From positions 1-12,221 of the forward strand of contig URVS01000020.1 of the NCBI GenBank assembly GCA_900551385.1: a DNA stretch of 12,221 nt, given 5' to 3'. Positions 1 through 6,757 of the stretch are shown here, piece by piece (the stretch's first letter is position 1; every line of letters starts with the position of its first letter). Source of the DNA: an uncultured Mollicutes bacterium. Its GTDB lineage: Bacteria; Bacillota_I; Bacilli_A; RFN20; CAG-449. A model generated the notes under the pieces. The model searched no databases and was not told where the DNA came from. It saw only the letters and a program-made list of their open reading frames with translations. The position numbers and the translations under genes are program-made.

Positions 1-330
1 TCTGATAAACTTCCAGCAAATTTGGGATATTTATATGAAAATTTGGTTGCACAAATAATAAATTCAACAGGAAGAGAATTATATTATCATACATGGTCTA
101 AAGAAAATAGTACTCATTATTATGAAATTGATTTTTTAGTTTCTAATGGCTCAAAACTTGATGTTTTTGAAGTTAAATCTTCAGGAATTAGCAAGCATGA
201 TTCAATTAATGTTTTTGCTAAAAAATATTCTGATTCAATTAAAAATTTATATTTGTTGTCACAAAAAGATATTGGAAAAGAAGGGGCAATATTTTTAAAA
301 CCATTTTATTTATTACCTTTTATTCTTTAA
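1..330 (+). CDS. DUF4143-type ATP-binding protein, C-terminal end (5' truncated)
   Basis: The reading frame is open from base 1 to the TAA at 328-330, giving about 109 residues of the C-terminal part of a larger protein. The start lies outside the window, and the internal TTG at base 22 should not be taken as the start. The visible part reads SDKLPANLGYLYENLVAQ..., then EIDFLV and, about 15 residues later, DVFEVKSSG. This E-x-D...E-V-K spacing is the PD-(D/E)XK nuclease-like fold that ends the AAA-type ATPases carrying a DUF4143 domain. In that family an N-terminal AAA ATPase precedes this domain; that half is not visible here. Cellular role is poorly defined; some members are linked to toxin-antitoxin-like or mobile functions. 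No clear terminator follows it. Family call is firm, function is not. Confidence 0.8.
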   Translation, partial: SDKLPANLGYLYENLVAQIINSTGRELYYHTWSKENSTHYYEIDFLVSNGSKLDVFEVKSSGISKHDSINVFAKKYSDSIKNLYLLSQKDIGKEGAIFLKPFYLLPFIL

Positions 331-382
331 AATATTTTGAATAATAATTTTAACTAAAAGATAACCATTAATCCCGTAATTG

Positions 383-420
383 TTGATTATTCTCGTAATT
401 TGACATATAATTTACGAGAA
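383..420 (+). promoter_or_regulatory. fic promoter with overlapping inverted-repeat operator
   Basis: A sigma-A-type promoter can be read as TTGATT (383-388), a 17-bp spacer, and TATAAT (406-411), placing the transcript start about 15 bases before the Fic start codon. A perfect 9-bp inverted repeat, TTCTCGTAA (390-398) and TTACGAGAA (412-420), brackets the -10 box: one arm lies in the spacer and the other at the transcript start. A third near-copy, TCCCGTAATT at 372-381, matches TCTCGTAATT at 391-400 in 9 of 10 bases, 19 bp apart. There is no T-run, so it is not a terminator. The geometry is that of a repressor operator. Confidence 0.7.
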
Positions 421-433
421 AGATGGTGAAATT

Positions 434-1483
434 ATGAGAAAGTTTGATTATACAAATTTAAAAAATAAAGCTTGGGATTCTAATATAATTAATAAGATTG
501 GTAAAATACATGAAGCAAAAGCTAGACAAGAATTATATTTATTTCAAAAAACTGATGAATTAAATAAGTTAGTTGAACTTTCAAAAATCCAAAGTACTGA
601 AGCAAGTAATGCAATTGAAGGAATTAGAACTACTGATATAAGATTAAAAAAAATTGTTAATGAGAAAACAACTCCTAAAAATAGAAATGAGAAAGAAATT
701 GCAGGGTATAGAGATGCTTTAAATATAATTCATGAAAGCTTTCAATATATTCCTTTAACACCAAATTATATATTACAATTACATAAAGTTTTATGTGGTA
801 AAAATAATGAAGTATCTTATGGAGGGAAATTTAAAAATACTCAAAATTATATAAGTGCGACTGATGAAAAAGGAAATACATATACTTTATTTACACCAGT
901 TTCTCCGCTTGAAACACCTATTTCAATGCAAAATTTATGTGATGAATTTAATAAAGCAATGGATAGTCATGAAGTTGATCCACTTATATTAATTCCTATA
1001 TTTATTCATGATTTTTTATGTATTCATCCTTTTAATGATGGAAATGGAAGAATGAGTAGATTATTAACAACATTACTTTTATATCGTTCTGGATATTATG
1101 TTGGTAAATATATTTCTTTAGAATTCAAAATATTAAAATTAAAAGATTTATATTATGATGCTTTATATGATTCTCAAAAAGGTTGGTATGAAGAAAAAGA
1201 TGATCCTACACCTTTTGTTAGTTATTTGTTAAATATTATTGAAATGGCTTATAATGATTTTGAAAATAGAATAGAAATTGTATCAAAAAAGTTAAGTGTA
1301 TATGATTCTATTAAAAATGTAATAGATATGAAAATTGGAAAGATAACCAAATCAGAAATTGCTGAACTTTGTCCTTTAATTTCATTAAGTTCTATTGAAA
1401 AGGTTTTAGCTAAAATGGTAAAAGAAGGAAAACTTGAAAAAGGTGGTACGGGTAAGAATTCGTTTTATATAATTAAGCTATAG
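434..1483 (+). CDS. Fic family protein adenylyltransferase, class II with C-terminal winged helix
   Basis: 349 residues, probably cytoplasmic. Fic enzymes transfer AMP from ATP to Ser/Thr/Tyr hydroxyls of target proteins. The catalytic loop H198-P-F-N-D-G-N-G-R206 is complete. The N-terminal helix carries S58-N-A-I-E62-G63, which matches the inhibitory (S/T)xxxE(G/N) motif, so the protein is the self-inhibited class II type and E62 should contact the R206 region. The flap around G130-G131-K-F-K that positions the target is present. Residues about 301-349 (KITKSEIAEL...LEKGGTGKNSFYI) look like a winged helix-turn-helix, as in the common Fic_N-Fic-wHTH architecture. The start is supported by a GATGGTG site at 422-428, 5 bases before ATG. 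It is transcribed alone, between its own promoter and terminator. No antitoxin gene is adjacent, as expected when inhibition is built in. Target unknown. Confidence 0.93.
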   Translation: MRKFDYTNLKNKAWDSNIINKIGKIHEAKARQELYLFQKTDELNKLVELSKIQSTEASNAIEGIRTTDIRLKKIVNEKTTPKNRNEKEIAGYRDALNIIHESFQYIPLTPNYILQLHKVLCGKNNEVSYGGKFKNTQNYISATDEKGNTYTLFTPVSPLETPISMQNLCDEFNKAMDSHEVDPLILIPIFIHDFLCIHPFNDGNGRMSRLLTTLLLYRSGYYVGKYISLEFKILKLKDLYYDALYDSQKGWYEEKDDPTPFVSYLLNIIEMAYNDFENRIEIVSKKLSVYDSIKNVIDMKIGKITKSEIAELCPLISLSSIEKVLAKMVKEGKLEKGGTGKNSFYIIKL

Positions 1484-1508
1484 TTTTAATTATAATAATC
1501 AAAAAAAT

Positions 1509-1538
1509 AAATAGGAGAAAAAAACTCCTATTTTTTTT
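1509..1538 (+). terminator. Rho-independent terminator of fic
   Basis: ATAGGAG (1511-1517) pairs with CTCCTAT (1525-1531) around an all-A loop, flanked by A bases upstream and a T-run to 1538. It begins 26 bases after the Fic stop codon and closes that transcription unit. Confidence 0.9.
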
Positions 1539-1585
1539 ATACGAAAAAAGATATTTTCGCCATTTATAAATTTGGAGGTGAAAAT

Positions 1586-1867
1586 ATGGAAATAAAAGAA
1601 ATAACAATATCGATAATAAGTGTAATGATTGCTATATTGTCATTTAAAAGAAGTGTATTAAGAGAACATAAACAATTAGGTAAAGAATAAGGCTCATTTT
1701 TATCAGATATTGGTTATATCAAAGCATGTGGTAATCGAATGGAAAAGAATATATCAAATGTTGATGAAAGATATCATGATTTATTACAAAGATTAACAAA
1801 AGTAGAAGAAAACTTAATTTATACTAAAAAAAGAGCAGAAGAAATAATTGTTTCTGAATATGGCTAA
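1586..1867 (+). pseudogene. Small membrane-anchored coiled-coil protein gene with an in-frame TAA
   Basis: A very strong site, GGAGGTG (1574-1580), precedes the ATG. The first 34 codons, MEIKEITISIISVMIAILSF..., give one hydrophobic segment (about residues 5-20) and a basic tail, then stop at TAA 1688-1690. The same frame then stays open for 58 more codons to TAA 1865-1867, reading GSFLSDIGYIKACGNRMEKN... and LLQRLTKVEENLIYTKKRAE..., a charged heptad-rich helix. With the internal TAA as a sense codon (CAA or GAA by one substitution) the product would be 93 residues: an N-terminal membrane helix plus a coiled coil. This is the build of small phage or mobile-element proteins of the holin-neighbour type. 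I cannot name a family. An ATG at 1739 could restart a 42-residue piece. It is likely a remnant, with readthrough as the less likely alternative. Confidence 0.65.
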
Positions 1868-2258
1868 GAAAAATAAATAAATATTTTTAATTAATTTTTA
1901 TATTAGAATTTAAGCATACTAGTAATATGTCAAGATAGAAAAAATAAATTTTGATAAAAATTAATATTATGTATAAACAACAAAAATCTCATAGCTGAGT
2001 TAAAGTCATTGATCTTTGAAATTAGAATATAATAGTTAATTAATATTTGAAGGAAATTCGTAAAGTTTTTTATCTTTAAGTAATTTATAAATAAGACGAA
2101 TAAACTTTTTCTAGAAGTAAGAAAAAGTGCGTGAGAATCTTTATGAATCTTAACTTCAATAAGTTTTTTTTGTTATAAAAGCCATTAAAAACTACTGATT
2201 AATTAGAATTATTTTTATAAGCTAATTGTAGATTACACAATTAAATATTCGAACATTA
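1868..2258. other. Gene-less AT-rich stretch
   Basis: About 390 bases with no convincing gene. The plus strand is dense in stops. On the minus strand one frame is free of stops from about 2169 down to a TGA at 1930-1932 (roughly 80 codons, for example TSRKSLFVLFINYLKI), which is long for such AT-rich DNA, but it has no proper start, no ribosome binding site and no family I recognise. It may be decayed coding or mobile-element DNA. A short AACTT-CAAT-AAGTT hairpin with a T-run lies near 2152-2168. Confidence 0.4.
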
Positions 2259-2278
2259 TTTTATCAATTTTGATAAAA
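2259..2278. promoter_or_regulatory. AT-rich palindrome upstream of the esterase promoter
   Basis: TTTTATCAATTTTGATAAAA has two perfect 9-base arms around a TT centre and ends 8 bases before the -35 box of the esterase gene. Related palindromes occur at 6679-6692 and 11886-11900 beside other promoters of the same locus. An operator for a shared regulator is inferred; the AT-rich background makes chance a real alternative. Confidence 0.45.
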
Positions 2279-2286
2279 ATATCATA

Positions 2287-2341
2287 TTGACCATTTTTAA
2301 AAAAATAAATATAGATTAAAATATTTTTGAAAGGGGTTTCA
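2287..2341 (+). promoter_or_regulatory. Esterase promoter and conserved leader palindrome
   Basis: TTGACC (2287-2292), a 17-bp spacer and TATAGA (2310-2315) form one possible promoter; TAAAAT at 2317-2322 is an alternative -10 that is conserved in the GH43 leader. Just downstream, TGAAAGGGGTTTCA (2328-2341) is a palindrome with a GGGG centre, at or near the transcript start. It fits the CcpA cre consensus except that the central CG is GG. The AAAGGGG inside it is also the only ribosome-binding-like sequence before the gene, yet it is 25 bases from the ATG. The last 25 bases of this block match the GH43 leader (9209-9233) with a single mismatch. Confidence 0.6.
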
Positions 2342-2361
2342 ATTAAGAAACATTTTAGAAT

Positions 2362-4731
2362 ATGAAAAAACAAAAATTATTACCTTTATGTGCAACTTTA
2401 ATGATGATGATAGGTTGTAATACTACAACTAATACATCTAGTTCAAATACTAGCACTGGTACAAATACAAATTATACATATAAAGAAGAAATAACAAAAA
2501 AACCAACATGCACGAATGAAGGCTTAAAAACATTTATTTGTAATGAAGATGCTTCTAAAAATTATACTGAAATAATTCCTGCTTTAGGTCATGATTTAAG
2601 TGATTATACAAGAAATAAAGATGGATCAAAAATGGTTTCAAATTGCAAAAGAGAAAATTGTGATTATAAAGAAGAAAAAGATATTGTAAAAGTAATTGTT
2701 TTAGCAGGACAATCTAATGCTGTTGGACATTCTTACGCAAGTCATTTAACATTAGAGCAACAAGAAAAATTTGCTTTAGGCTTTGATAATATTAAAATTA
2801 ATTATAATTTAAGTCCATATTCTGATTCTGCAAATAAAAAATCAGATGGATTTGTTCCTGTTAAATTAGGTCAAGGAAGAAAACCTACGGATACAACATT
2901 ATTATCTTTTGGACCTGAGATTGGAATAGCAGATTATTTAAGTAAAAATTATCCTAATGAAAAATTTTACATTATTAAAACTGCTGCAGGAGCGACAACA
3001 TTACATAACAATTGGTATTCACCTTCTTCTAAAAAAGAAATGAAAGATGATAACTTATTTAATTTTTTACTTAAATTCACTGATGAAAGTATGGATTTAA
3101 TAAAAGAAAATAATGAATATCCTGAAATTATTTCTTATTGCTGGATGCAAGGAGAAAATGATGCAAAAGATTATTATGATGAATATGAAAATAATTGGAA
3201 ATGTCATGTAAATGATTTAAAAGCTAATTGGGAAAGTAAAAATTATATTACTCCAAATGGCTTATCTATTATTGATGCTGGTATAACAAATTATTGGGGT
3301 AATTATAATGTAATTAATCAAATAAAAGAAGATTATGCTGCTAAAAGTAATAAAAATCATTTTATTGATGTAGAATCAAGTTCATGGGTGTCAACATATA
3401 AAGATAATAAAGATTATGCTCATTTAGATGCTAATGCAATGTTAAATTTAGGTGAAGATTTTGGAAAAAATATAGATTTAGTTATTAAAGACTTAAATAA
3501 TAAAGAAATTATTTATGAAAAGCCTAAATATGAAGAAAATAGATGGAATGGAGTAGATTATTCAACTTCATTAACTGGTGAAGGAACTGAAACTAATCCA
3601 TATTTAATTAATTCTCCTTCAGATATGGCTTTCTTTGCAAAAGATGTTAAAGAAGGTAATGATTATTTAAATAAATTTGTTAAATTAAATTGTGATTTAA
3701 ATATGAGTAATCCTAATTTTACTGGTATTGGTGATGGCGATTTAGTTACAAACAAAGATAATAAAACAGAATATGTCTTAAATGAATTTAAAGGAACGTT
3801 TGATGGAGATAATCATAATGTAGAAGTACGTATATATAAAATGTATGTATCTGGTTTATTTAATGCAAGCTCAGGTACAATTAAAAATGTTTCTACATCT
3901 GGAACTATCTTTGCTAGAAATAGAGTGGCTGGTGGAATAGTTGGATATTTAAATGGTGGGAAAGTAGAAAATGTTATTAATAATGCAAATATAGCGGGTA
4001 GATTTTATGAAAATGGTAAAGGACATATAGGTGGAGTAGTAGGCTTTTTAAATAACGGAGAAGTTATTAATTCAATAAATAATGGCTCAATATTTGGTTC
4101 AGTTACAAAATTTAGTGATTTTCAAGGTGTAGGTGGAGTGATTGGTACTGTAGAAGAAGGAGTAACTGCATTAGATAATTTAACTAATAATGGATATGTT
4201 TATAATAGAGGATATAATACTGGAGGAGTAATTGGCTTACTTAGAAGAGGACAAAATTTTAAAACAAGTAAGTTATATAATCATGGTATAGTTATTGGTA
4301 AAACAAATACTGGTGGAGTTATAGGAGTACTTAATTATTCTAATACTACAATTGATGATGTTCATAATTATGGTGATATAAAAGGAACAAATTATGTTGG
4401 AGGAGTAATAGGGGCTCTTGGCTATGATGGTAATAGAACTTCTACATTATCTAATTCAACAAATGATGGCAAAGTAGAAGCTACACTAGAAGACACTAAA
4501 GGTGGATATAGATGTGGTGGTATTGCTGGTATGGCATATGGCTCAACTGTTAATAAATGTGTTAATAATGGAGAAGTAATAGTTAAATATAAAGAAAATG
4601 AAGAAGAAAAAATTGTTGTTCCTTCTGATCAATATGATGATTCTTTAAAAACAAAATATGTTGGTTACATTGTCGGATATAAAACAGGACAAGGTAAAGT
4701 AGAAGAATGCACAAATAATTTTGGTAAATAA
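2362..4731 (+). CDS. Secreted lipoprotein carbohydrate esterase (SGNH/SASA type) with GLUG repeats
   Basis: 789 residues. The first 18 residues form a signal peptide ending in M-I-G-C19, a slightly unusual lipobox (Met at -3), followed by an Asn/Thr/Ser linker, so it should be anchored on the outer face of the membrane. Residues about 40-105 form a small Cys-containing module (PTCTNEGLKTFIC, ALGHD, NCKRENC) typical of Bacillota surface proteins. Residues about 108-375 are the esterase: G116-Q-S118-N with the nucleophile Ser, S182-F-G-P-E, W261-M-Q-G-E-N-D267 and D351-Y-A-H354 as the catalytic His region. This is the sialate-O-acetylesterase/acetylxylan-esterase (SASA, CE6-like) pattern, which removes acetyl groups from glycans. 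Residues about 400-785 hold seven or eight GLUG-type repeats (GGIVG 524-528, GGVVG 557-561, GGVIG 591, 621, 651, 680, GGIAG 719), about 30-39 residues apart, probably a beta-solenoid for binding. There is no LPxTG. No good ribosome binding site lies next to the ATG. The true substrate, mucin sialic acid or plant xylan, cannot be decided here. Confidence 0.88.
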   Translation: MKKQKLLPLCATLMMMIGCNTTTNTSSSNTSTGTNTNYTYKEEITKKPTCTNEGLKTFICNEDASKNYTEIIPALGHDLSDYTRNKDGSKMVSNCKRENCDYKEEKDIVKVIVLAGQSNAVGHSYASHLTLEQQEKFALGFDNIKINYNLSPYSDSANKKSDGFVPVKLGQGRKPTDTTLLSFGPEIGIADYLSKNYPNEKFYIIKTAAGATTLHNNWYSPSSKKEMKDDNLFNFLLKFTDESMDLIKENNEYPEIISYCWMQGENDAKDYYDEYENNWKCHVNDLKANWESKNYITPNGLSIIDAGITNYWGNYNVINQIKEDYAAKSNKNHFIDVESSSWVSTYKDNKDYAHLDANAMLNLGEDFGKNIDLVIKDLNNKEIIYEKPKYEENRWNGVDYSTSLTGEGTETNPYLINSPSDMAFFAKDVKEGNDYLNKFVKLNCDLNMSNPNFTGIGDGDLVTNKDNKTEYVLNEFKGTFDGDNHNVEVRIYKMYVSGLFNASSGTIKNVSTSGTIFARNRVAGGIVGYLNGGKVENVINNANIAGRFYENGKGHIGGVVGFLNNGEVINSINNGSIFGSVTKFSDFQGVGGVIGTVEEGVTALDNLTNNGYVYNRGYNTGGVIGLLRRGQNFKTSKLYNHGIVIGKTNTGGVIGVLNYSNTTIDDVHNYGDIKGTNYVGGVIGALGYDGNRTSTLSNSTNDGKVEATLEDTKGGYRCGGIAGMAYGSTVNKCVNNGEVIVKYKENEEEKIVVPSDQYDDSLKTKYVGYIVGYKTGQGKVEECTNNFGK

Positions 4732-4766
4732 ATTTATTAAAAAAATTTTTGATAATTACATTATTT

Positions 4767-4801
4767 AGTTTGATACAGTAAAATGTGTCAAACTTTTTTT
4801 T
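4767..4801 (+). terminator. Rho-independent terminator of the esterase gene
   Basis: AGTTTGATACA (4767-4777) pairs with TGTGTCAAACT (4784-4794) as an 11-bp stem with one G-U pair, a GTAAAA loop and eight T bases (4794-4801). It starts 35 bases after the stop codon. The 110 bases between it and the end of the minus-strand AraC gene hold only a short TATTAGCTAATA palindrome (4860-4871). Confidence 0.93.
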
Positions 4802-4912
4802 AGATTTAAATTATTACTAAAATTGGTTTGAACATGAAATAAATTTATAAAAAAGATATTATTAGCTAATATTATTAATGTTAATAACTAATTTATTGTG
4901 AAAAATTAGAAT

Positions 4913-5677
4913 TTACATTAAAAATTCATGTTTATATTGTAATGGACTTAGACCATAATATTTTTTAAAAGCAGAAGAAAAATGATATACATTTTGATAT
5001 CCTAATGATTCTGCTAAATTAGTTATTGTTCCATAGTCACTATCAAGCATTTCTATAGCTTTTTCCATCCTTATTTTATTGACATATTGCATAGGCGATA
5101 TATTCATGGCTTTATAAAAAACATTGCGAAAATAAGAAACACTATAACCGAATTTCTTTGCCAACATTTCATTAGATAAATTTGATGCAATGTTTTTATT
5201 TATGTATTCTATTATTTTATCGATATCATTTTTCTTACTTGTTGGTAAATATTGTTTGCTTGATTCATAAATAAGCAATTCGTATAAAATATCATATGCA
5301 CATTTTGTCATTAAAAATTTTTTTATTTGGCTATTTTTTAAAACATCATGCTCATAATTGTTAAAGATTTTTAATATTTTATCTTTATATGGATATTTAA
5401 ATAGTTTTATTTCAGTTTCATCAACTTCACCTTCAAATTCAATTGAATAAAAGTGACCTTCTTTTTTTGATTTCCAAATATAATTGCATCCTTTAGGCAA
5501 AAATGCGATATTTTCTGCATTAGAAATTATTATTTTATGATTAGAATCGTAAATTGTTTCACCTTCAAATTTAAAAATCAAAGCGTGATTTGTACGATTA
5601 TTTCTTCTTCCTCCAGAATCATTAGAAGAAAAAGGACAAGAAATTGATTTGACATTAGTGATCAATATGTTTTTCAT
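4913..5677 (-). CDS. AraC family transcriptional regulator
   Basis: 254 residues from the chosen start at 5677 (MKNILITNV...). A longer frame from 5755 adds 26 very hydrophobic, AT-driven residues and overlaps the promoter of the divergent gene, so it is rejected. The N-terminal 150 residues look like the small-ligand cupin domain of AraC regulators (ALIFKFEGE, FLPKGCNYIW). The C-terminal 100 residues carry both helix-turn-helix units: LSNEMLAKKFGYSVSYFRNVF and ITNLAESLGYQNVYHFSSAF, ending in the typical KKYYGLSPLQYK. It is divergent to the SDR gene and probably controls it and perhaps other genes of the locus, in response to a sugar-like ligand; that is inference from position. There is no ribosome binding site before the ATG (see its promoter entry). 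Confidence 0.9.
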   Translation of the reverse strand: MKNILITNVKSISCPFSSNDSGGRRNNRTNHALIFKFEGETIYDSNHKIIISNAENIAFLPKGCNYIWKSKKEGHFYSIEFEGEVDETEIKLFKYPYKDKILKIFNNYEHDVLKNSQIKKFLMTKCAYDILYELLIYESSKQYLPTSKKNDIDKIIEYINKNIASNLSNEMLAKKFGYSVSYFRNVFYKAMNISPMQYVNKIRMEKAIEMLDSDYGTITNLAESLGYQNVYHFSSAFKKYYGLSPLQYKHEFLM

Positions 5678-5683
5678 ATATAA

Positions 5684-5712
5684 ATAATAACATATTAAAA
5701 TTAGAAAAGCAA
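5684..5712 (-). promoter_or_regulatory. Promoter of the AraC gene, probably giving a leaderless mRNA
   Basis: Read on the minus strand: TTGCTT (5712-5707), a 17-bp spacer, TATTAT (5689-5684). The expected transcript start, about 7 bases on, falls on the ATG at 5677-5675. The bases before the ATG contain no purine-rich ribosome binding site, unlike most other genes here. Confidence 0.55.
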
Positions 5713-5732
5713 AATTTATAAAAATAAACAAT

Positions 5733-5767
5733 TTGTCTATTTTGAAAAATATCATTTTCTTTATACT
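5733..5767 (+). promoter_or_regulatory. SDR gene promoter, weak -35
   Basis: TATACT (5762-5767) is a good -10 box 22 bases before the SDR start. The best -35 candidates, TTGTCT (5733-5738) and TTGAAA (5742-5747), leave spacers of 23 and 14 bp, both wrong; the 17-bp position reads ATTTTG. A good -10 with no proper -35 is the usual picture for an activator-dependent promoter and fits control by the divergent AraC protein. Confidence 0.45.
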
Positions 5768-5789
5768 GAAATTAGAAAGAAGGTATTTT

Positions 5790-6551
5790 ATGGAAAATGA
5801 ATTTAATAATCAAGTTATTATTATAACTGGTGGTGCTGGTGGAATAGGTTCTGATTGCGCTAAAGAATTTGCTAAGTGTGGAGCAAAAGTGGCTATTGTT
5901 GATTTCAACGAAGAATTAGGAAATAAAGTAGTTAATGAAATCAAAGATTTTGGTGGAACTGCAAAATTATATTTAACAAATATTTTAAACTCTAATGAAG
6001 TTAATAATTGTGTAGAAGAAGTAATTAGAGATTTTGGAAATGTTGATATTTTAATTAATTTAGCAGGTGGTTCTGCTAGAAAAAATCGCCATTTCTTTTA
6101 TGAACAAAGTGATGAAGTATTTCAAAATATAATTGGTGTCAACTTGTTTGGAACATTTTATTTTTGTAGAAAATGTGCTCAATATATGATTGAAGCAAAA
6201 CATGGTAAAATAATCAATACTTCTTCAGTTGTGGGTCTAGAAGGACATGTTATGCATAGTGAATACGCAGCCTCTAAAGGAGGCGTTGTTTCAATGAGTA
6301 AATCAATGGCAAAAGAATTAGGTAAATTTGGTATTAATGTTAATTGTGTTTGTCCAGGTATGATTCCTACACAAAACGCTACAAATGGTAAATTAAATCA
6401 TACTAATTATTTACATATGACACCTTCTCCTAGAGATATTACAAATGCGATTATGTTCTTAGCGTCTTCTAAAGCTCGTTTCATTACAGGACATGATCTA
6501 ATTGTTGATGGTGGTAGAAATCTTGCTACAAGAGGAACAGAAAGTGATTAA
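5790..6551 (+). CDS. Short-chain dehydrogenase/reductase, NAD(H)-type
   Basis: 253 residues from ATG 5790, chosen over an upstream in-frame ATG at 5733 because GAAGGT (5779-5784) sits 5 bases before it and the homology-like part begins here. The classical SDR features are present: T13-G-G-A-G-G-I-G20 for the nucleotide, D38 at the end of the second strand favouring NAD(H) over NADP(H), N90-L-A-G-G in place of the usual NNAG, the catalytic Ser in T144-S-S146, Y159-A-A-S-K163, then CPG at 188-190 and the C-terminal FITGHDLIVDGG. It probably oxidises or reduces a sugar, sugar acid or polyol hydroxyl. It is monocistronic or leads the M20-Gfo/Idh unit 206 bases downstream. No terminator with a T-run follows, only an inverted repeat. 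Substrate not inferable from sequence. Confidence 0.92.
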   Translation: MENEFNNQVIIITGGAGGIGSDCAKEFAKCGAKVAIVDFNEELGNKVVNEIKDFGGTAKLYLTNILNSNEVNNCVEEVIRDFGNVDILINLAGGSARKNRHFFYEQSDEVFQNIIGVNLFGTFYFCRKCAQYMIEAKHGKIINTSSVVGLEGHVMHSEYAASKGGVVSMSKSMAKELGKFGINVNCVCPGMIPTQNATNGKLNHTNYLHMTPSPRDITNAIMFLASSKARFITGHDLIVDGGRNLATRGTESD

Positions 6552-6570
6552 TTTATTTGATTAATAAAAA

Positions 6571-6606
6571 AAGATATTTTTAATCTAAAAATTATGTAAA
6601 TATCTT
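6571..6606. repeat. Inverted repeat after the SDR gene
   Basis: AAGATATTT (6571-6579) and AAATATCTT (6598-6606) form a perfect 9-bp stem with an 18-base loop. There is no T-run after it, so it is at best a weak terminator or an RNA-processing hairpin. Confidence 0.4.
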
Positions 6607-6678
6607 ATATAGATAAATATGTTATTTTGCTAAAATATTTAAAATTATAAAACATATATAATAGATTAAATTAGTTTT

Positions 6679-6713
6679 TATCAAATTTGATATTAAATTG
6701 TTTGGTCTATAAT
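6679..6713 (+). promoter_or_regulatory. Promoter of the M20 gene with overlapping palindrome
   Basis: TTTGAT (6686-6691), a 16-bp spacer and TATAAT (6708-6713) form a promoter about 45 bases before the gene. The perfect 14-base palindrome TATCAAATTTGATA (6679-6692) covers the -35 box, an arrangement expected of a repressor site. An extended -10, TGTTATAAT (6732-6740), lies closer but would leave only about 11 bases of leader. Confidence 0.5.
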
Positions 6714-6757
6714 TTTTATAATAAATAATTTTGTTATAATTTTGCTAGAGGTGTAAT

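Noticed and set aside
22..24. TTG as start of the first gene
   Set aside because: The frame is open to base 1 and the upstream residues match the DUF4143 C-terminal region, so the gene is simply cut by the window edge.
390..420. Inverted repeat before fic as a terminator
   Set aside because: No T-run follows on either strand and it coincides with a well-spaced promoter.
1542..1559. CGAAAA-AAGATA-TTTTCG hairpin after the fic terminator
   Set aside because: Short AT-rich stem with no T-run; likely chance, although it is just upstream of the small gene.
5678..5755. 26-residue N-terminal extension of the AraC protein
   Set aside because: Strongly hydrophobic, AT-driven sequence without a ribosome binding site that overlaps the divergent promoter; the regulator fold starts at MKNILITNV.
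5733..5789. 19-residue N-terminal extension of the SDR
   Set aside because: It covers the -10 box, and the good ribosome binding site is next to ATG 5790, just before the Rossmann strand.
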